This document shows, in pieces, positions 1-7,366 of a stretch of 36,927 bases of DNA; position 1 is the stretch's first letter; the number at the start of each line of letters is the position of its first letter. The stretch comes from Paramuribaculum sp. (GTDB taxonomy: Bacteria > Bacteroidota > Bacteroidia > Bacteroidales > Muribaculaceae). The DNA is taken from the NCBI GenBank assembly GCA_029052015.1, contig JAIDJW010000185.1:1-36927 (forward strand), read 5' to 3'. The position numbers were made by a program, and so were the translations under genes. The notes under the pieces were generated by a model. The model searched no databases and had not been told where the DNA came from. It was given only the letters and a program-made list of their open reading frames with translations.

Positions 1-8
1 GCCTGATT

Positions 9-509
9 CTATTCTACACGCGCTGACGGCTTTTTATTGCGCGATGAAAACCGCGGAGTGATTCCGATAAAAAACTCGAAATTGATTCCGGGCATCGGGC
101 GCGACAGCACCGACAGATACTCCTCGTTGAAAAGATTGTTGACCGCAAGTTTCAGCGACAGGCCGGCAATCCGTAAATCCAGATTCTTCTCCAGGCTCAC
201 ATTGCTTATGAAGTACTGCGGCAGGTGGCCGGTGATGCTATAGTCGTTGCTGCTCATGGATTGCGCCACATCGCCGAGTTTCATGCCGTTTGCGCGAAAA
301 AACACCTCGTTTTCAACGGTGTTTGTAGCCGGGTCGTAATATGACAGCGAGGCGTTGCCATACTGGAAGTTGCCTTCGTTCGTAATGAAAAGACCTGTGC
401 CTGCGGCGTCAAAATCCTCAGTCTTGTCAGAATAATCCCACTCCATGCAGCCCGTCAGGGCCGCATGGAGCAGGACAGCAGAAAATAAAAGAATCTTGTT
501 TGGCTTCAT
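9..509 (-). pseudogene. Chimeric ORF: N-terminus of BtuG-like (DUF5074) lipoprotein fused to C-terminus of TonB-dependent transporter (BtuB-like)
   Basis: The ORF track starts this frame at 743, but the real start is the ATG at 509. It overlaps the stop of the upstream gene (ATGA) and begins a signal peptide with lipobox LTGC (Cys21). Residues 22-85 (GTGLFITNEGNFQYGNASLS, then MKLGDVAQSM) read like the first part of a DUF5074/YncE-type beta-propeller lipoprotein such as BtuG, normally more than 300 residues. From about residue 88 the sequence changes to the last strands of a TonB-dependent transporter (LAVNNLFNEEYLSVLSRPMP, then GINFEFFIGITPRF). Total length is 166 residues, far too short for either family. 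The simplest reading is an in-frame deletion, or an assembly collapse, that removed most of adjacent btuG and btuB genes; the join lies near 240-258. The product should be secreted but is unlikely to work as propeller or barrel. The family calls are confident; BtuG/BtuB rather than another DUF5074/TBDT pair is inferred from the upstream riboswitch. Confidence 0.8.
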
Positions 510-2284
510 TTGCTGATATTGAGGTCGCGGAATCCGAATACTTCGGTAGATACTTCGCCGAGCCACCCGGCCTTGGAGTTGATGCCGGTCTGCACCTTGA
601 TGAAGTCGATGTACTGCAGGTTTATATGGTTCAGGTCCGGAAACATCGCGTTTTCGATGAGAAATCCGTTGCGCTGCCCCTCGCCTGTGGTGCCGTCGCC
701 GCCGGTGATGTTGTCGCTTCCCATGTTGTCGGCGTATCCCCACGCAAAAGCGCTGTTGTCCCAGAATCCCGTTGATGCGTCCTGGCTTGTGCGTGCTGCC
801 AGACAGGTGCCTCTAAGCGTGTAAGAATCGGCGTCAATCCACGCGGGATAGTAATAATCCTGCCTGTGGAAAGCGCCTAAGTAGTCGATTGTGCCGGTGG
901 CTCCGTAGTTGTCGCTCCACTGCACATTCATGCCTGCCGAAGCCGGGCGGAAGTAGGTCACGGCATAGTCCTGGCGCGTGGAGGCATTGCCGGTCTCGCT
1001 GCCCCGCAGCTCGTACCATTCGTCATCGGGCAGTCCGTTGCCGTTGACATCCTGCATCACATACACTATGCCCGGCTCGTTGGAGCCTCCGGTGCCGGTA
1101 GTGGCGTTGAGAAAGGCGTTTGCAAGAATGCTGAAATCATAATTGCCCTCCTTTTTGCTGATGCTGTGGTCAAATCCGACGATGATATGGCCGCCGAAGC
1201 CGCCGAGAGTCACGAAACTGTTGCCGTCGAGGCGCTTTTTCGCCCATGCGTTGGCAAGTTGGGGTGTAGTCTCCGCACCGGTCATTCCTCCGGTGCCCGT
1301 ATCATTTATGAACTGGCCGGGTGCCGGAATCCATTCAAATACTGTAGTGGCGGATGCCGAGCTTGAGGCTGTCGGCGCCCTGTAGCGGGAGCTTTCGGTA
1401 GCGTCCACGCATATCACCTTGACTCCCGCGGTAGCGCCGCCGTCCACTGTCAGGTTGACGGTGTATTCGCCCGGCTCCTGGGGCGTAAAGACAAATGTGC
1501 GGGCAGAGCATTCTGATGCCTTGCCGTCCACGCTCCATGAAAAGACTGTCGGCACCGTGCTCCCGATTATAGGTGTAAGATACACCGGACGTCCTGCGAA
1601 TGTGTAGCGGGCCGTGGATTTGATGAGGTAGCCCGGGGTCGGGAACGACAGCTCGTAGGGGAGCTTGTCGACGACCTTAATGTTGAATGTCCTGGTGTCG
1701 GAGCCGTCGGCATTCGTAGCCGTGACGCTCACGGCGTATGTGCCGGTTTCCTCCGCGCTGAATTTAAACGTGGCTTCTTTGCCGGCCTCTTTGCCGTTGA
1801 CAGTCCATGTCACTGCAAAACCCTCCACATCGCTGTTGCTGATCTCGGGCGTGATGACATATTCCGTGCCGGCTGCAATCGTTATCTCAGCAGAAGACAC
1901 TGGAAGCGAAATCACAGGAGCTGCCGGCTCGGTGACTTTCACCAGTATCTCCTCGCTTGCAGAACCGGCATCGTTGGTGGCGGTGACTATGACATAGTAT
2001 TCGCCGACGTTAGGCCATGCCGAGGTGAAGGAGGGCGTTGTGGCTACGGTCTGCCCGTCGATGCTCCATTTGTAGGACACATTACCGCCGTCCATATTTT
2101 TGTATACGGGTGCTATTGTCAGACTCTTGCCGACAGCTACTGTATAAATGCCGTTTTCGCTGTCAAGCTCAATCTTCGGCGGCAAGGTCGACTCGATGAT
2201 ATCGTCCTTATTGCAGGAATAAAGCGCCGCTCCGGCTAAAATAGCCAGAGCAACGCAGAAAAATGAAAAGAGTGATTTGGCCAT
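506..2284 (-). CDS. PKD-like repeat surface lipoprotein of the cobalamin operon
   Basis: This 592-residue protein has a signal peptide with lipobox LYSC (Cys24), so it is probably an outer-membrane lipoprotein on the cell surface. Three PKD/Ig-like beta-sandwich repeats follow at about residues 37-118, 120-205 and 210-295. They share patterns such as SYKWSIDG / TWTVNGKE / SWSVDGKA and GEYTVNLT / GTYAVSVTATNADG. The C-terminal half (about 315-592) is a separate globular domain with a DVNGNGLPDDEWYEL segment, seen in Bacteroidales cell-surface proteins encoded next to DUF5074 lipoproteins and TonB-dependent transporters. It lies 18 nt downstream of the DUF4465 gene, and its stop overlaps the next start. 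The riboswitch upstream suggests an accessory role in cobamide capture. That role is inferred from context; no ligand site can be read from the sequence. Confidence 0.85.
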   Translation of the reverse strand: MAKSLFSFFCVALAILAGAALYSCNKDDIIESTLPPKIELDSENGIYTVAVGKSLTIAPVYKNMDGGNVSYKWSIDGQTVATTPSFTSAWPNVGEYYVIVTATNDAGSASEEILVKVTEPAAPVISLPVSSAEITIAAGTEYVITPEISNSDVEGFAVTWTVNGKEAGKEATFKFSAEETGTYAVSVTATNADGSDTRTFNIKVVDKLPYELSFPTPGYLIKSTARYTFAGRPVYLTPIIGSTVPTVFSWSVDGKASECSARTFVFTPQEPGEYTVNLTVDGGATAGVKVICVDATESSRYRAPTASSSASATTVFEWIPAPGQFINDTGTGGMTGAETTPQLANAWAKKRLDGNSFVTLGGFGGHIIVGFDHSISKKEGNYDFSILANAFLNATTGTGGSNEPGIVYVMQDVNGNGLPDDEWYELRGSETGNASTRQDYAVTYFRPASAGMNVQWSDNYGATGTIDYLGAFHRQDYYYPAWIDADSYTLRGTCLAARTSQDASTGFWDNSAFAWGYADNMGSDNITGGDGTTGEGQRNGFLIENAMFPDLNHINLQYIDFIKVQTGINSKAGWLGEVSTEVFGFRDLNISK

Positions 2285-2302
2285 ATATTAATGCTGTGTA
2301 TT

Positions 2303-4027
2303 TCAGAAGCGTACAGCCACGTCATCGTAAGCGAAGTAAGCCGGGAAGTTCAGGCCGTATGAACCCTTCTGATCATCGCTTGCGGCGAAGTTGAACTCAA
2401 CCTTGGCGACTTTGCCAAGCGGTGAGAGGTCAAATTTTGTCCATTCGTTTATGAATTTTCCGTCCTTGCAGAGATAAACTTCGGCGGTGCCTGTTGACTG
2501 TCCGCTCTTGTCCCAGCCGTAAGCGACGATTTTTACCCAGGTGGTCGGTTTGGCTGCGCTGTTGAATCCGTCGCCATAGGCAAGTGAATTAAGCGCATAG
2601 CTCGTGTTGGTGACATACAGATGGTCAATCACACGTTCGGTGTCGTCGCCGAAGAAAAATCCGGTAAGTTTGCCCATTCCTATAGAGGTGTTGTAATTAT
2701 CGGCATAGCCGTTCTGGATGCAGAAGTTTGCGGAACCGTTGTGACCGGCATGACCTGCCGAAGCGCCTGTAACTGCTATTTCGAGTTGCTGGTTAAATGA
2801 TTTTCCGCTGAAGTTGGCATCGTAGTAATTGGACAGGACGTGCCCGCCGTTCCAGAAGCAGTAACCGTACTCATCACTACCGTTCATCACATGCTTGATG
2901 AATGTGTTGTTTTCGTCATACCACCAGTATGGTTCATCCATGCCGTAACCTGTGCCATAAAGCATCGGGTCGCCATATTGTTTTCCGGCGATGAGGTCGC
3001 TCCATTTGGTGATGTTTTTGCTGCAATAACCGAGAGTGTAAGCTCTAAATTTTGCATCGGAATCCTCAAATGTCAATATCTTTAATTCGTATGTCTCAAC
3101 ATTGAATTTAACAATCATACTTTTGTTATTTCCGGAGATTACGACAATGGATACTGCACCAGTCTTTTCGGCATAAGTGTTTTCTTTGATTGGAGCGGTT
3201 ACTGTCAGCTTTCCTTCGTTATAGCTGACTTTCCATCCGTCAGGTTTCTGAATGGAATAATTTGCGATATTGGTGGCTGTAACATTAAAAGCAGTGCTTT
3301 CACCGTATGGTATGCCTACCATTCCATCAATACCTTCGATAACGAATGCCGGAGCGGTTTCGTCAAAGCGCGCAATCTTGAATTCGCTGCCGTCAGCCAT
3401 CACGAATTTAACAAATGAGGGATCGGTTGTGTCAACGCTCGCAAACATCGAATCGCCGTCCTTACCCTCGGCCTTCACTCCGGTTCCGGTCCAGCTTGTG
3501 CCGCCGTCAACGGATATTTCCCACTCTTTGGTGTCGGGGTTTACTCTGACTTTCGGAGCGGCTCCGGAGCTTGATCCGGGAATACCCTGTGCTCCGTCGG
3601 CTCCGTCGATGCCGTTTGCGCGTACCTTATTGCCTTCGACGATGAGCCACTCTCCGTCAAGAGTCCAGTAATAGTTGCCGTCGCTGTCGAGCTTCACGGA
3701 AATGGCGGGCGCGCTCACGCCGGCTTCGCCTTTTTCGCCCTGAGCGCCGTCACGTCCATGGGAGATGGTGGCAGTTGTGCCGTCGGAAAATTTGATTTCG
3801 TAGCCGGTTTCTGTAGAATTTACGGCTGTGACGGTCAGATTGTTTTGCAGAGCATCCACGATGCTGCGCAGGGCGGCGATGTCGCCGTTGAGCTGAGCGG
3901 ACTTCTGTTCGAGCAGGTCAACCCTGTCGGTGATGTCGTCGACGGCGTTCCACAGGTCGGTGTCGTCGTACTTGCAGCCTGTGAGTATCAGCAGGCATGA
4001 GATGATACTGAGATAAAACTTTTTCAT
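2303..4027 (-). CDS. DUF4988/DUF4465 surface lipoprotein, candidate BtuH-like cobamide-binding accessory
   Basis: The chosen start at 4027 gives MKKFYLSIIS with lipobox LTGC (Cys18) and a 574-residue lipoprotein; the longer ORF would read through a hairpin in the leader. After a short coiled coil (about 25-62, DUF4988-like) come collagen-like GxxG patches (GRDGAQGEKG at 91-100, GIDGADGAQGIPG at 139-151). A beta-sandwich/BACON-like region follows (about 223-310), then a C-terminal DUF4465-type domain (about 316-574) with YVTNTSYALNS, FNQQ and FPAYFAYDDV. It is the first gene after a cobalamin riboswitch and precedes the PKD-like lipoprotein and the BtuG/BtuB remnant. BtuH of Bacteroides is a surface lipoprotein of B12 loci that binds B12 through its C-terminal domain. 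Equivalence to BtuH is inferred from position and architecture and has not been shown. Confidence 0.85.
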   Translation of the reverse strand: MKKFYLSIISCLLILTGCKYDDTDLWNAVDDITDRVDLLEQKSAQLNGDIAALRSIVDALQNNLTVTAVNSTETGYEIKFSDGTTATISHGRDGAQGEKGEAGVSAPAISVKLDSDGNYYWTLDGEWLIVEGNKVRANGIDGADGAQGIPGSSSGAAPKVRVNPDTKEWEISVDGGTSWTGTGVKAEGKDGDSMFASVDTTDPSFVKFVMADGSEFKIARFDETAPAFVIEGIDGMVGIPYGESTAFNVTATNIANYSIQKPDGWKVSYNEGKLTVTAPIKENTYAEKTGAVSIVVISGNNKSMIVKFNVETYELKILTFEDSDAKFRAYTLGYCSKNITKWSDLIAGKQYGDPMLYGTGYGMDEPYWWYDENNTFIKHVMNGSDEYGYCFWNGGHVLSNYYDANFSGKSFNQQLEIAVTGASAGHAGHNGSANFCIQNGYADNYNTSIGMGKLTGFFFGDDTERVIDHLYVTNTSYALNSLAYGDGFNSAAKPTTWVKIVAYGWDKSGQSTGTAEVYLCKDGKFINEWTKFDLSPLGKVAKVEFNFAASDDQKGSYGLNFPAYFAYDDVAVRF

Positions 4028-4059
4028 TGCTGAATGGATTGGTTTATTTTGTCGAAATA

Positions 4060-4106
4060 TTGAAAACTCCCGTCCGCATATCAACGGAGACATGCACACG
4101 GGAGTT
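4060..4106 (-). terminator. Leader hairpin before the first B12-operon gene, possible riboswitch expression platform
   Basis: On the minus strand AACTCCCGT (4098-4106) pairs perfectly with ACGGGAGTT (4065-4073), a 9-bp stem followed by TTTCAATATTT. It lies about 40 nt upstream of the start at 4027 and about 110 nt after the B12 box. It could be an intrinsic terminator controlled by the riboswitch. The U-tract is weak, so control of translation cannot be excluded. Confidence 0.5.
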
Positions 4107-4209
4107 CATATACATTGATTCGGAGATAAACCGCTCTTTCTGCAAAAAAGGATATTGTCATCTCAGATCCTCTGCCCGTTTTCCCGCAGGCGCAAATCTC
4201 ATATAATTG

Positions 4210-4422
4210 TGGGCTATGGCAGGTCTTCTGACTTGTTCCGGCTCGCTGCGCCTTCTCGCCCTGTGCGGGCAATGGCTGATGCAGCTGCGCCTGTACTATT
4301 AGGTACTGGAACTTACAGCAGCGGGTACTGTCCCGGATTCTCACCGGGTTCCCTTTTGAATCCTCCGTCCGGCTGTCAGGGCGGACATCTGCCTCACTCC
4401 TGAGGCATTGTCAAGGATACCA
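4210..4422 (-). promoter_or_regulatory. Cobalamin (AdoCbl-type) riboswitch
   Basis: Read on the minus strand, this leader has the conserved cobalamin core: GGTGAGAATCCGGGACAGT followed by CCCGCTGCTGTAAG, and a B12 box AGTCAGAAGACCTGCC ending at about 4218. It follows its own promoter directly and precedes the lipoprotein operon that runs leftward to position 9. In this class cobalamin binding lowers expression of uptake genes, so the operon should be induced when B12 is scarce. The identification rests on the conserved motifs in the right order and spacing; peripheral helices were not folded. Confidence 0.93.
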
Positions 4423-4431
4423 TAACGGCTG

Positions 4432-4462
4432 CAAAGTTATCATTTCTGCGGCAATCGTGCAA
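4432..4462 (-). promoter_or_regulatory. Promoter of the cobalamin riboswitch operon
   Basis: On the minus strand TTG (4460-4462) is followed after 20 nt by TAACTTTG (4432-4439), matching the Bacteroidetes pattern TTG-N19/20-TAnnTTTG. Transcription should begin near 4426, just before the riboswitch core. Confidence 0.75.
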
Positions 4463-4486
4463 GATTAGCTAAAAAAACGGTGCGGA

Positions 4487-4518
4487 TTTGCGCTTTTCGA
4501 TGCAAAAGGCTATTTTTG
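4487..4518 (+). promoter_or_regulatory. Promoter of pyrH-frr
   Basis: TTTG (4487-4490), a 20-nt spacer and TATTTTTG (4511-4518) form a good Bacteroidetes promoter. The leader to the pyrH ATG at 4539 would be only about 15 nt. It is divergent from the B12-operon promoter about 50 bp to the left. Confidence 0.7.
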
Positions 4519-4538
4519 TGAAAAACTATAAACAGATT

Positions 4539-5249
4539 ATGCGAAGCAAATACGATAGAGTGCTGCTCAAACTGAGCGGCGAATCGCTGGCAGGAGCCAA
4601 GGGTACCGGCATCGACACCGAGCGTCTTGCACAGTATGCAAGCCAGATAAGTGAAATTGTGCAGAGCGGCGTGCAGGTAGCCATAGTGATTGGCGGCGGC
4701 AATATTTTCCGCGGACTCAGCGGCGCGGCCAAAGGTTTTGACCGTGTGAAAGGCGACCAGATGGGTATGCTCGCCACTGTAATCAACTCATTGGCGCTCA
4801 GCTCCGCGCTTGAGGCTCAGGGACAGCCGGCAAAAGTGTTTACCGCAGTGAATATGTTTCCGATCGGCGAGCACTACAGCAAGTGGAAAGCAATCGAGGC
4901 TCTTCAGGAAGGTGTAGTGGCGATTATTGCCGGTGGCACAGGCAATCCGTTCTTCACAACCGATACCGGAAGCGCTCTGCGCGGCATCGAGGTAGAGGCT
5001 GACGTGATGCTCAAAGGCACCCGTGTGGACGGTATCTACACCGCAGATCCGGAGAAAGACCCCACGGCTACCAAATTCTCCGAAATCACATACGACGAGG
5101 TTTATACCCGCGGACTGAAAGTGATGGACCTCACGGCAACAGCTCTCTGCAAGGAGAACGGTCTGCCCATAGTGGTGTTCGACATGGACACCCCCGGCAA
5201 TCTGGCAAAGGTAATTGCCGGCGAGCCCATAGGCACATTGGTATATTAA
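4539..5249 (+). CDS. pyrH: UMP kinase
   Basis: UMP kinase phosphorylates UMP to UDP with ATP in cytosolic pyrimidine nucleotide synthesis; bacterial enzymes are hexamers of the amino-acid-kinase fold. The start at 4539 (MRSKYDRVLLKLSGESL) is preferred over the ORF-track start because it sits just after a promoter box and gives the usual 236 residues. Diagnostic segments are LKLSGESLAG, the glycine-rich VIGGGNIFRG, GTGNPFFTTDT and KGTRVDGIYTADP. The gene pairs with frr 21 bp downstream, an arrangement conserved in many bacteria. Nothing unusual is seen. Confidence 0.97.
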   Translation: MRSKYDRVLLKLSGESLAGAKGTGIDTERLAQYASQISEIVQSGVQVAIVIGGGNIFRGLSGAAKGFDRVKGDQMGMLATVINSLALSSALEAQGQPAKVFTAVNMFPIGEHYSKWKAIEALQEGVVAIIAGGTGNPFFTTDTGSALRGIEVEADVMLKGTRVDGIYTADPEKDPTATKFSEITYDEVYTRGLKVMDLTATALCKENGLPIVVFDMDTPGNLAKVIAGEPIGTLVY

Positions 5250-5270
5250 TCAAAAATAAACGACAATATA

Positions 5271-5828
5271 ATGGAAGTTAACGACTATCTTGCTCCCGCA
5301 GAGGAAAAAATGGAGCTCGCCGTGGCATATCTCGACGAGGCTCTCGCCCATATCCGTGCCGGCAAAGCGAATCCCAAAATCATCGACGGCATAAAGGTGG
5401 AATACTACGGCAGCGCTGTGCCTGTGTCACAGGTGGCTAATGTGGCTGTGCCTGACGCACGCACAATCACCATCACTCCGTGGGAAAAGCAGATGTTCAA
5501 GGAAATCGAGAAAGCAATCATCAACTCCGAGCTTGGTATCACTCCTGAAAACAACGGCGAGGTCATACGTATTTCAATTCCGCCGCTCACAGAGGAGCGC
5601 CGCAAGCAGCTCGTCAAGCAAAGCAAGGCTGAGGCGGAGCAGGCAAAGGTATCTGTGCGCAACGCCCGCCGTGATGCAATTGACGGTCTCAAAAAGGCTG
5701 TCAAGCAGGGAATGTCGGAGGATGTGGAGAAAGATGCAGAAGCTTCTGTGCAGAAGATTCACGATAAGTATCTGAAGAAAATAGATGATATCTTTGCTGC
5801 CAAAGAGAAGGAAATACTCACTGTCTGA
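5271..5828 (+). CDS. frr: Ribosome recycling factor
   Basis: RRF works with EF-G to split post-termination ribosomes so that they can be reused. The ORF is 185 residues, the standard family length. It contains [21 protein letters not shown] near the N-terminus, [16 protein letters not shown], and the long charged helix of domain I ([20 protein letters not shown]). It is 21 bp downstream of pyrH in the same orientation and shares its promoter. A strong hairpin terminator follows about 30 bp after the stop. Confidence 0.98.
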   Translation: MEVNDYLAPAEEKMELAVAYLDEALAHIRAGKANPKIIDGIKVEYYGSAVPVSQVANVAVPDARTITITPWEKQMFKEIEKAIINSELGITPENNGEVIRISIPPLTEERRKQLVKQSKAEAEQAKVSVRNARRDAIDGLKKAVKQGMSEDVEKDAEASVQKIHDKYLKKIDDIFAAKEKEILTV

Positions 5829-5860
5829 CAGCCGAAAAGTCATCAACATATAATAATGAC

Positions 5861-5900
5861 GCCGTGTCAAATGTAGATTTTGACACGGCGCCATGTTTTT
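5861..5900 (+). terminator. Intrinsic terminator after pyrH-frr
   Basis: GCCGTGTCAAA (5861-5871) pairs perfectly with TTTGACACGGC (5879-5889) around a 7-nt loop and is followed by GCCATGTTTTTT. It ends the pyrH-frr transcript. It lies between convergent genes and may also slow transcription from the minus strand, where the tail is less U-rich. Confidence 0.85.
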
Positions 5901-5925
5901 TCTGTCTGGACATCCCGACAGATTG

Positions 5926-7221
5926 TTACGGTATTGCGTCGTAGGCACGCAGGGCCTGCTCGAAGCGCGACTCAACATCGGAGAGCAGATACAATCCGTC
6001 AGCGTTGCGCGTCAGCCCTTCGAGCGACAGCGGGTAGATTACCGGAGGATTGTCGAGGTCGATAATCTGCAGATTGCGAAGTTGGTCGAGGCTGGGGTAG
6101 ACGATGTTGATGTCCGCATAGGTCTTGCCGTCGGCACCTTCGAATTTCTCCACGACTATTTTTGAGCCTATTGGTGTCTTCTTCTCGATTGCCTGTGGCA
6201 GCTCGTAGGGTTCAACGCCGAGAGCGGTGGCCACCGATGACAGGTTGCTGTCGTGGCCTACGAGGAAGGTGAATCGGCGGTCGGGCGAGCGCAGTTCGTC
6301 ATACATATACTGTATCAGCGGACGGGCCACGTTGACGGCCACAATCGGGGCGGTGAAGAGGGCGTCCTGATACACATCCTTGATGTGGGCAAGGCGTTCC
6401 CAGTCGGCGCGTGTCAGTTTGTGGCCGAAAGCGGCTTTCAGAGTGTCAGGCTCCTCGTAGTACTGGAGAATGAAGGCATCGCTCGCACCGTTGAGTGTTT
6501 TCAGCGCCGAGCCGGATTTGAGGCCGGGCTCCTGAAACTGCTCGAAGACAAACTCCGTGTCGTAGTTATTTATAGCTTTAAGCTTGGGGTCGCCCTCCTT
6601 TGCCATCGGCGACCGGTCAACGTCGAGCACATCGACTATCAGGTCATAGTCGGGCTTGAGCTGCTCGCTGAGTCCGCGAATACCTTTCTTGCCGCCCTGA
6701 CGGCCGATCTGCTCCATGGCAATCTTTACAAATTCGGGTGACACCTTGGTGAGCTGCGGATTGAAGAGCGGGTCCATTTTCGAGGGCACATAGCGATGAT
6801 TGACCTCAATGCCTCCCACAGGCATGAATCCCGAGGTGAAATATTGCGCCGTGGCTATGCACCGCTGCATTGAGTTGGCCTGGACATTGACGTCGTCGGC
6901 CGACGGCTGATGGTTCTCGGGAAACAGACCGGCATCCTCGGCCCATTTGCGGAAATACTGGCCCATCATAGTTTCTACAGCGCCCCCGCGGAGCGTCAGT
7001 TCGCTTTTCGGAGCCGACCATACGGTCCACTGGTGGGGAGTCATGCGTCCGAGGTCGCTTTTGGAGTCCGACAGCGGCGACCGTATGTTGTGGCGGCTGA
7101 GCACCACGGCTTCCTTGAGATGATACTTGTTCTTGAATTCCTGTGAGCGCTGTTGCTGGGCGCTGCCTGCGAGCGGGAGCGAGAGGATTAGGGCTGCTAA
7201 AGCCGCGTTGAAGAGTTTCAT
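5926..7221 (-). CDS. Periplasmic histidine acid phosphatase (Agp/phytase-like)
   Basis: The 431-residue protein starts with a signal peptide (cleavage near AGSAQ, about residue 21), so it should act in the periplasm. The phosphohistidine loop is LSRHNIRSP, with nucleophile His44. The RHN form matches Agp-type glucose-1-phosphatases rather than the RHG of most phytases. The proton-donor motif is GHDSNLSS (His323-Asp324). This two-domain histidine acid phosphatase family dephosphorylates sugar phosphates, inositol phosphates and other organic phosphates; the exact substrate cannot be read from sequence. It is divergent from an OprO/P-like porin 145 bp away, which fits a phosphate-scavenging pair. 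No clear promoter was identified. Confidence 0.9.
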   Translation of the reverse strand: MKLFNAALAALILSLPLAGSAQQQRSQEFKNKYHLKEAVVLSRHNIRSPLSDSKSDLGRMTPHQWTVWSAPKSELTLRGGAVETMMGQYFRKWAEDAGLFPENHQPSADDVNVQANSMQRCIATAQYFTSGFMPVGGIEVNHRYVPSKMDPLFNPQLTKVSPEFVKIAMEQIGRQGGKKGIRGLSEQLKPDYDLIVDVLDVDRSPMAKEGDPKLKAINNYDTEFVFEQFQEPGLKSGSALKTLNGASDAFILQYYEEPDTLKAAFGHKLTRADWERLAHIKDVYQDALFTAPIVAVNVARPLIQYMYDELRSPDRRFTFLVGHDSNLSSVATALGVEPYELPQAIEKKTPIGSKIVVEKFEGADGKTYADINIVYPSLDQLRNLQIIDLDNPPVIYPLSLEGLTRNADGLYLLSDVESRFEQALRAYDAIP

Positions 7222-7366
7222 GCTATTATATGATTATGTGTTGGTGAATTGTAGTTAATTCAATAATACAAACAACACGAACAATAAAATGTTCTCACTT
7301 GTTAAAGTTTTATTAAATTCACTACCTATAACAAAAACAGAATCATTTTTAATCAAATTAGTAAAA

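Noticed and set aside
9-743. Full 244-aa version of the chimeric ORF
   Set aside because: The first 78 codons lie inside the PKD-like gene in another frame; the signal peptide and ATGA overlap place the start at 509.
4081-4344. 87-aa minus-strand ORF across the riboswitch
   Set aside because: It covers the conserved cobalamin riboswitch core and B12 box, which explain the sequence better as structured RNA.
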